A stretch of DNA of 24,965 bases from an uncultured Mollicutes bacterium (lineage in GTDB: Bacteria > Bacillota_I > Bacilli_A > ML615J-28 > CAG-313), in the NCBI GenBank assembly GCA_900538885.1, contig UQAI01000021.1, positions 1-24,965 of the forward strand, in the 5' to 3' direction. Numbering within the stretch: the first letter of the stretch is position 1; every line of letters starts with the position of its first letter. Positions 1-7,000 of the stretch are shown here, in pieces. The notes beneath the pieces were generated by a model. That model did no database searches. It was not told the origin of the DNA and saw only the letters and a program-made list of their open reading frames with translations. Made by a program: the position numbers and the translations under genes.

Positions 1-25
1 TTATTTTATCTTTTATTGAACTAGT

Positions 26-643
26 TTAAATTATAATTTTTTTATTATCATTACTATCATATGGATAGCTTATATTATAAAATTCATTACTAGATTTATA
101 GTAGCATAAATAATTTAGCTTTTCTAATTCTTGTAAAATATTTTTATCAGAAACAAAAATAATATTGTCATGTGAATTTGCTTGAAAAAGGCATTTTCCC
201 TTACTAAAAAAAGTAATATTGCTTAATTTTTCACCTTTCCAATCGAATACATTTTTTACACTATGTAAATATTTTTTTACAATATCAGATATTTTAAAAC
301 CTAAAATTAAATTTCTTGATTCTTGTGAATACATGTTTGCACCAAATTTAAAACTTAGATGTTTAAATATTACCTCATTTTTTATATCAGAAAAAGAGTT
401 TAAACACATAAGAATTTGCTTCTTATTATTTTCTTCATTTTTCATGATTCTTTTTTTATATTTAATATATTCTTTTTCTTCATTTTTAAAATTATGTGAA
501 AAATTCTTAATATACTTATTAAAAAGATCAATAATTTCTTCTTCAGTAATTTTAAAATTTAGATTTTCGTACGCTTCCACTTCAAAAGCAACACAATCGG
601 AAGTATCAATTAATAAGTCTAATAATTTAAAATATTTTTTCAC
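26..643 (-). CDS. Hypothetical protein, about 205 aa, unrecognised
   Basis: I do not recognise this protein. The start is best placed at the GTG at 643, because AGGAGA (plus 651-656) sits 7 nt upstream of it. An in-frame ATG at 673 lies upstream of that ribosome binding site and would put the site inside the coding region. The protein is Lys/Asn/Ile/Phe-rich and soluble in appearance, with no signal peptide and no clear membrane span. It has a charged, probably helical stretch around residues 35-75 (many Glu and Lys) and a more beta-rich second half. It is read from its own promoter at 883-918, through an attenuator-like leader and a 21-codon hydrophobic mini-ORF that ends 51 nt upstream. It may therefore be a conditionally expressed accessory protein. 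No function is assigned. What lies downstream is outside the window. Confidence 0.7.
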   Translation of the reverse strand: MKKYFKLLDLLIDTSDCVAFEVEAYENLNFKITEEEIIDLFNKYIKNFSHNFKNEEKEYIKYKKRIMKNEENNKKQILMCLNSFSDIKNEVIFKHLSFKFGANMYSQESRNLILGFKISDIVKKYLHSVKNVFDWKGEKLSNITFFSKGKCLFQANSHDNIIFVSDKNILQELEKLNYLCYYKSSNEFYNISYPYDSNDNKKIII

Positions 644-694
644 ATTAAATTCTCCTATCAAAACAAATACCAAATATGAGTTTTATTTTCTCTA

Positions 695-760
695 TTAACA
701 TAATAGTGCCAATAAAGAAATAAAGATAATTTCACCAAATAATAAATATAATTTTATCAC
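695..760 (-). CDS. Putative 21-aa hydrophobic mini-protein
   Basis: A GTG-initiated ORF of 21 codons follows the ribosome binding site GGGAG (spacing 6 nt) and ends in TAA. The product begins MIKLYLLFGE and is otherwise nearly all Leu, Ile, Phe and Ala, ending LLALLC. It could form one short membrane helix. It lies just after the terminator-like hairpin of the leader and 51 nt before the 205-aa gene. It could be a leader peptide used in attenuation, a small membrane peptide or a type I toxin-like peptide, or it could be chance. The well-spaced ribosome binding site is the main support. Confidence 0.4.
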   Translation of the reverse strand: MIKLYLLFGEIIFISLLALLC

Positions 761-792
761 TGTTTACTCCCTTCAAATACCTATACAAGCGC

Positions 793-883
793 AAAAACCC
801 TCTTTTACCTAAGAGAGCTTGTTTAATAATTAGTATGTATTTTCTTAAGGGTGTTAAAAAGCAGACTTAGGAAAAATATTTCT
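793..883 (-). promoter_or_regulatory. Attenuator-like 5' leader with terminator and competing pairing
   Basis: This leader is read leftward from the promoter at 883-918. It contains a 7-bp hairpin (CUCUCUU at 811-817, loop AGGUAA, AAGAGGG at 798-804) followed by UUUUU (793-797), which has intrinsic-terminator form. Upstream, CCUAAG (866-871) is perfectly complementary to CUUAGG (808-813). That segment covers the last part of the terminator's 5' arm plus half of its loop, so the two pairings exclude each other. An outer CAAGC/GCUUG pair (817-821 with 786-790) is a further alternative. The geometry fits a riboswitch, a protein-controlled attenuator or a translated leader. I match it to no known riboswitch class. 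Confidence 0.5.
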
Positions 884-918
884 ATCTTCATTATACCATA
901 ATACTAAAAATTGCACAA
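883..918 (-). promoter_or_regulatory. Promoter of the attenuator/205-aa gene unit
   Basis: On the minus strand, -35 TTGTGC (913-918) and -10 TATAAT (890-895) are separated by 17 nt. The -10 is preceded by TGG, giving an extended -10 TGnTATAAT. Transcription should start near 883. The promoter lies just beyond the terminator of the large lipoprotein gene, so this is an independent unit. Confidence 0.75.
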
Positions 919-950
919 TGATTATACTAATAAAAAACTAAATACCTGAA

Positions 951-992
951 AAAAAGCATATCTATAGACCGATAGTCTTCGATATGCTTTTT
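951..992 (-). terminator. Intrinsic terminator of the 2931-aa lipoprotein gene
   Basis: A 12-bp perfect stem (951-962 with 981-992, core GCATATC/GATATGC) encloses a loop that can itself pair GAC with GTC. On the minus strand it runs into a long T tract. It lies about 70 nt past the stop of the large lipoprotein gene. The A/T symmetry could make it work in both directions. Confidence 0.85.
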
Positions 993-1062
993 GATTTTGT
1001 GAAAATTTATTGATCTTTTATTATATTATATAAAGCTACAATAAATTTTATAAAACATAATT

Positions 1063-4000
1063 CTATCTTTCTCCACGAGCAAGATTACGGTACATACCAG
1101 GAATCATAGAAGCTAGAGTGATAGTCTTAGTTTCTTCACCGTTAGTTGCTGTAACAGTATAAGTTACACATGTATCAAATTCAGGTTGTGCAATAACACG
1201 GCCAGTATTATCTACTAAAGTAGGGTTATTTGATACCATTGTGAATGTCCAATCTTTATAAGATGTCATAGCAGTATTTTCAGCTTTAACTAGTTCGATG
1301 AATTCCCACCAAATTTCGTCTTCATTTTCAAGCATTGGTTGAGGACAATCTTTTGCTGAGAAGAAGTTATGACCTTTAACTCTTTCGATGTCAAGTTCAT
1401 GTCTAATCATTAAGTCAGAAACTAGTTTAGCAGTCTTTTGCCATGTATACCATAAGTCTGATCCTTCGTTACAAGCTGTTTCAATACCAATACTATTTAA
1501 GTTACCACCTAGTGAGCAAACGCGACCTTCGATAACTTGGCTATTACACCACCATGTTCTACCAATGTAGTATTGACCATCAACAACTTTAACAGCTGGG
1601 CCTAAATCTGTTAAGTATTTACTATCTGTAGGAACAATAGTTTCACCTTCAACAACTTTACCTAATGTTGCATCCCAGTATCTTCTCTTACCACTAGGAC
1701 AAGCAACTGTAGATTCAGTACCATTGATTGCAAATTTAGAATTTTCTGTTATTGTAACAACAGGACGAGTAGGATCTCCTTCTTTTACCATAACACCAGT
1801 TGGATACCATTCAAATGGAGTACCAGTACCATCACCAGCATGCCATGTAACATATTTTTCGTCATAACAATAGAAGATACCATCGTTACCAGTTACATAG
1901 TGGATTGATGAATCATTTGATTGATTTACGAAATAGTTAGCATTAGCACTTGCAGTTGAACCTGCAGCCATATTACCAGTATAGTGAACAGTGATAAATT
2001 CTAATGCACCTTGTCTTACACCTGAATGATTTGACTTAGTAGGAGTTTCTGTATAGTATTTCTTATTAATTTCGTAAGCTTCAAATAATAATTTAGAAAC
2101 ACTACTTAAGATATCAGCATAGTAAGCATAACCACCAGCACCAATACCAAGTTGTGATCTTAAGAAGATATTAGCATTATTTTGTTCCATTACGAATTTA
2201 ACAACGCCAGTTTCATCAGCTGCAAGAACGATTACTACGAATTCAAGTTTAATATCTGGGTTACCAACTTTTGAAGCAACGATTGTTGCAGTACCAGCTT
2301 TAACACCAGTAACAATACCGTTTTCAACTGTTGCGATATCAGGATTTAAGCTTGACCATTCAATTTCGCCTGTACCATTTACGATACTTGCATTTAATGC
2401 GATTGTTTCGTTTACAACAACATATGAACTAGTTGCATATTCACCATTAATGTGTTCAGGAACATATACATTAACTGTCATTTCACCAAATACTCTATCA
2501 TTTGCAAGTGAAACAACTTTAATAGTAACTGTACCAACTGTTAAGAAAGAAATTAAACCTTCTGAACTAATAGTAGCAACCTTTTCATCACTAGTGATGA
2601 ATTTAACTGCTTTATTAGCTGCTTCTGCAGGTAATACTTCCCATTCTAATTGTAATGTGGAGAAACGTTTAGTTTCTGTTATAGCGTTTTTAATATTAAC
2701 GTTTGTAACAGGATTTAAGTCAACGAACTTAGCATAATATTTAGGGTTTGTAGCACCAACAGTAATAGTTGTGATAGCCTCACCAGTAAATTCAGCATTA
2801 TCATACCAACCAACAAATGTTAGGAACGGTTTCTTAGGAGCAGGTAGAGTTAATACTTTACCTTCAGTTGTATCTAATGTTGCCTTAACTGTTTCAAGAT
2901 ATGGTGTCCATACTTGTTCTCTTAAAACTTGATCACTATAATCTGAAGATTTATAGTTACCATTTTCATAAGCAGTTCCGCCTTTCATAAATGCTCTAAA
3001 TTCATAACTTGCTGCATATGTCCAGTTACTATTGGCTGCTTTATATGTATCTACATCCGCATATTCTAGTAATGCAGCACATGCTCTCTTGTTTGGATTT
3101 CCACCAACTTCACTTAACCATTTAGCAAGCCAGCCCCATTTTTCTGACATACCTTCACTATAGAAGAAATTAGGAATATTAACTTCTGTCCAAGCACTGC
3201 TAGGAACTGTAGCTTGAGTGTAGTTTGTGCCACCCCATGCATTGTAATCTTTAATTAAATCTAAGCTAATTTCATCAAATGAAGCATAATTCCAGTTACC
3301 ACCATTTAATTCAAATTCAAGAGTAACAGGGTTTCCTTCTAATTCTTCCCATGTAGCCACGATATGTAAATCTCCTTTAGAACCAGCAGGAATTTCAGTA
3401 ATAATTGTGCCATTTAATGACCAACCTTTAAATTCATGATAAATATTCCATGTAGGAACAGGAAGAGTAATTGCGCCTGTGTCTTTGTTATAGTAATATA
3501 CAAGACCTTTTGCATTACCACCATCTAGATCATAACTAATCTTCCAGAATTCATATTTTTCACTTGCACCCATTGTTGGTTTTTCAGCAAGAGCTGTACC
3601 ATAAGTACTTAAGTGTTTGAACATTGTAGCGTATGCAGTTAAGTCAGTAATAACATTACCATCATTATCTTCATAGTAGTTACCTTCAAATACTGCTAGA
3701 TGAGGGTTTGTTTTTTCATTATCATCACCTCTGTAAGTTCCAAAATAATGATCTGCAGGAACACCTAGGAATTGGTTGTTTTTAACTACGCAACTCCAAT
3801 TAGAAGCTGATGCACCATTGTTACGTAACCACATTGGGTTAACACAATGATCAAAAATATTTTCTTCAACTAACCAAGCTGTTAAATTTTCTTGGAATAC
3901 GTGAGCACTAAGTGCATTGTTATAAGGTGATGTTTTAGTATCACTTGAGCCTACTTGTTTGAAAGTATTAGCTCTAACGATTACTTTAGTTGATGAGCCA

Positions 4001-7000
4001 CCTGCACCAGCAAGTGAATATCCAAAAATTGCATTATTACCATTACCAGCAGTTTCTTGTTCAAAGTGGTTATTAGTGAATGATAAAATACCATAACAGT
4101 ATCCACCTTCAAGACGAACAGCATCACTACCAAAGTTCATAAATACGTTACCATCAACTGTTAAGTTTTCAACTCTATTAATTAAAACATTGATATCACC
4201 AACATTTGTAAATTTGTTGTTGAATACTTGGATGTTCTTAGAAGCACCAGATGAAACTTTGATTTCTAAGAATGCATTAGAAACGTATCTATTTAATATC
4301 CATGCAGTTGTTTGTGCCATATCATAAGCAACGTTATTTTGGAATGTTAATCCAGAAATAGTATCACCGTTGTTAGCATTTTTAACTTTTGCAGAACCAG
4401 TAAATGCTAAACCATCAATTGTTAAGTTTGTAGCAGCTTTATCAAAAGAAATAACACCTTTAATAATTGCTTCTGCTTTTCTTGTAGCAGTATTAGGATT
4501 AATACCTTCATTTGGACCGACAATTGTTAAGTTAGCAACTGAGATTTTTACGTTTTCTTCATATTCACCAGCAAGAATAATAATCTTATCGCCAGCTTTT
4601 GCTTTTGCTAGAGCTTCTGCTATTGTTGCAACAGCATAACTTTCGCCATTTTTACTTACGTAAATTGCGTCTTCACGCCATACAGCAGTAAGTGTAACAG
4701 CTGTATCTGTACCAGCAGGAATAGATGTAACAAATTCACCATTCATCAACCAACCAACGAAAATTCTATTTTCTTTTGTTGGAGTAGGAAGTACAGAAAG
4801 ACCAGTTACAGAATCAAATGAAGTAGGCGCTGTACTATCAAGTTCACCACCATCTAATTCATAACTAATTGATTTGAATGTTAAAGGTTGTCCATATAGA
4901 GGAACTTTAGATTCATCTTCATAGTAAGGTTCCCATGTAGCATTTAAGAACATTGCAGCAACAGGAGTCTTATCATAATAGTTATTTGTAGCGTCAATAA
5001 TAAATGTCATTGAGTTTTTAACATAATAAGTAGCTTTGCATTCATATACCTTATTATAGTTAATATGAGCAACAAAGTTTTCAGCAGTTCTAGAATCTGC
5101 TTTGTCAATTCTAACTGCCATATAGCTATTTCTAACTGTATTGTATAAGAAATCAAATACAACTTTACCTTCAGCAGCACCTTTGTAACTAGCAATAGTT
5201 ACTGCAGCGTGGCTACCAGATGTTTGACCATTATTTACAAATACGTTATTTTGAATGCTGTAATTACCTTCGCAATAACCTTTTAGCCATACTACATATT
5301 GTGAGTAGTTTTCAAAATGGTTACCAACAATTTCAACATCGCCTTTTAGACCGAATGCGGCACTATCAACAATCTTGATACCATCGTTGTAATTCTTTCT
5401 AGCGCCAACGAATTTACTATCTTTAATAGTTAAACCATTGAATAAAGCTCCGTAAAGAATCATAGGTCTTGCTTCTTTAGTATTAGTATTTAAAACGTTT
5501 TTAATAACAACGTTCTTGTATTCAACACCTTCAACAGTACTATAGAAGTAAAGTGGAGCATTTGTTGATACGTTTGTAGCGTTAACACTACTTTCAAAAA
5601 TATGGACATTAACAATTGTTAAGTTTTCAATTGCTTGATCTAATGCAGCGATTCTTGCAACACCAATAATTTGAATACCATCAATTGTAACATCATCAGC
5701 CTTAACAACTAAATCAGTTGTAAATACTGTTTCAGCACTTCTATCACTGTTAACAGGATTAACGCCTGCGTTTGCACCAGCAATGATAATGCCAGAAACT
5801 GTGATTTCAGCACCTTCATAAGTGCCAGCATCAACTTTAATTGTGTCGCCAGCTTTAGCAACTGCTAGAGCTTCAGCTAGAGTTTTATAAGTACGTTCTG
5901 CACCAACGAAGATTACGTTTTCTTCACCAGATGCAGCACGCCATTTAGCAACTAAATGTAAGTCGCCAGTCATTTTAGCTGTAATAGCTGTAACAAGTTC
6001 AGCACCACTATACCAACCAGCGAAGTCAAATCCTTCTTTAACTGGAGTAACAAGAACAGCTTCAGTACCGCTTAAATATTTAGCAGGACCTTCGATTGTC
6101 TTGCCAGCAGGAAGTTTAGCTTCGAAATCAGCAAATTGAACTGTTGAATAATCAGCACTTCTTGGCCAACTATCCCATTTACTTTGGTTAATGAAACCAT
6201 GAACATTACCTCTTAAAATAGTGTTATGATATTCACCATTCTTATCAGCAATATTTGATTTATATTGATCATCAACTTTAGCACAGTATTCAACAACAAA
6301 TGTTCTTACCCATGCCCATTCAGCATATTTAGCATTGTCAAAGAAATCATCTAAATTGCCATAGTTAAATGAAATATTCATAAATTCAGAAGCAGGTAAT
6401 GCTTCACCAGTGTATTTAGTTCCAGAATAATCATTTGTAATATATTCAACATAAGCATTCATGAAAGCTTGTGCCATTTCTTCATAAGAAGTAATCTTAG
6501 TAACAGGCCATGCACCACCATTTAAGTCATAAGTAATTGAATATTCGCTTTGTACTACTTTTTCTTCCCATTTAGCAACTAAATCGATATCTGTAGTAGT
6601 ATCAGCTGCAATACTTTCAACTTTTTCTTCACCAATAAACCAACCTACGAATGTATAACCTTCTCTTGTAGGAACTGGAAGTTCTGCAAGACCAACACCT
6701 TCATAGAATTTGCTTGGATATTCAGCAGGCATTACACCTTCAGCAGGATCAAATGTAATTGTATGAGATGGATTTTCTTGCCATTTAGCAGTTAATTCTA
6801 CTTCACCTTCTTGAGTTGCAGAGATGCTTTCAACTTTTTCTTCACCAATGAACCAACCTAAGAATGTAAATCCAACTTTTGTAGGAACTGGAAGTTCAGT
6901 AAGACCTTTACCAAATACATATTCAGTAGCTGCACCTTCAGGAAGTGTACCACCATCAAGGTTATAAGCAATTTTATATTTAGGAGCATCAAATTTTGCA

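Noticed and set aside
643..673. ATG start at 673 for the 205-aa gene
   Set aside because: The ribosome binding site AGGAGA at 651-656 would then lie inside the gene; it fits the GTG at 643 at 7-nt spacing.
219..698. 159-codon rightward ORF opposite the 205-aa gene
   Set aside because: It lies antisense to a gene with a good ribosome binding site, has no ribosome binding site of its own and has the Phe/Ser/Ile-rich composition typical of antisense frames in AT-rich genes.
786..883. Known riboswitch such as preQ1, T-box or fluoride type
   Set aside because: None of the conserved cores I know for these classes is present; only the generic terminator/antiterminator layout is supported.
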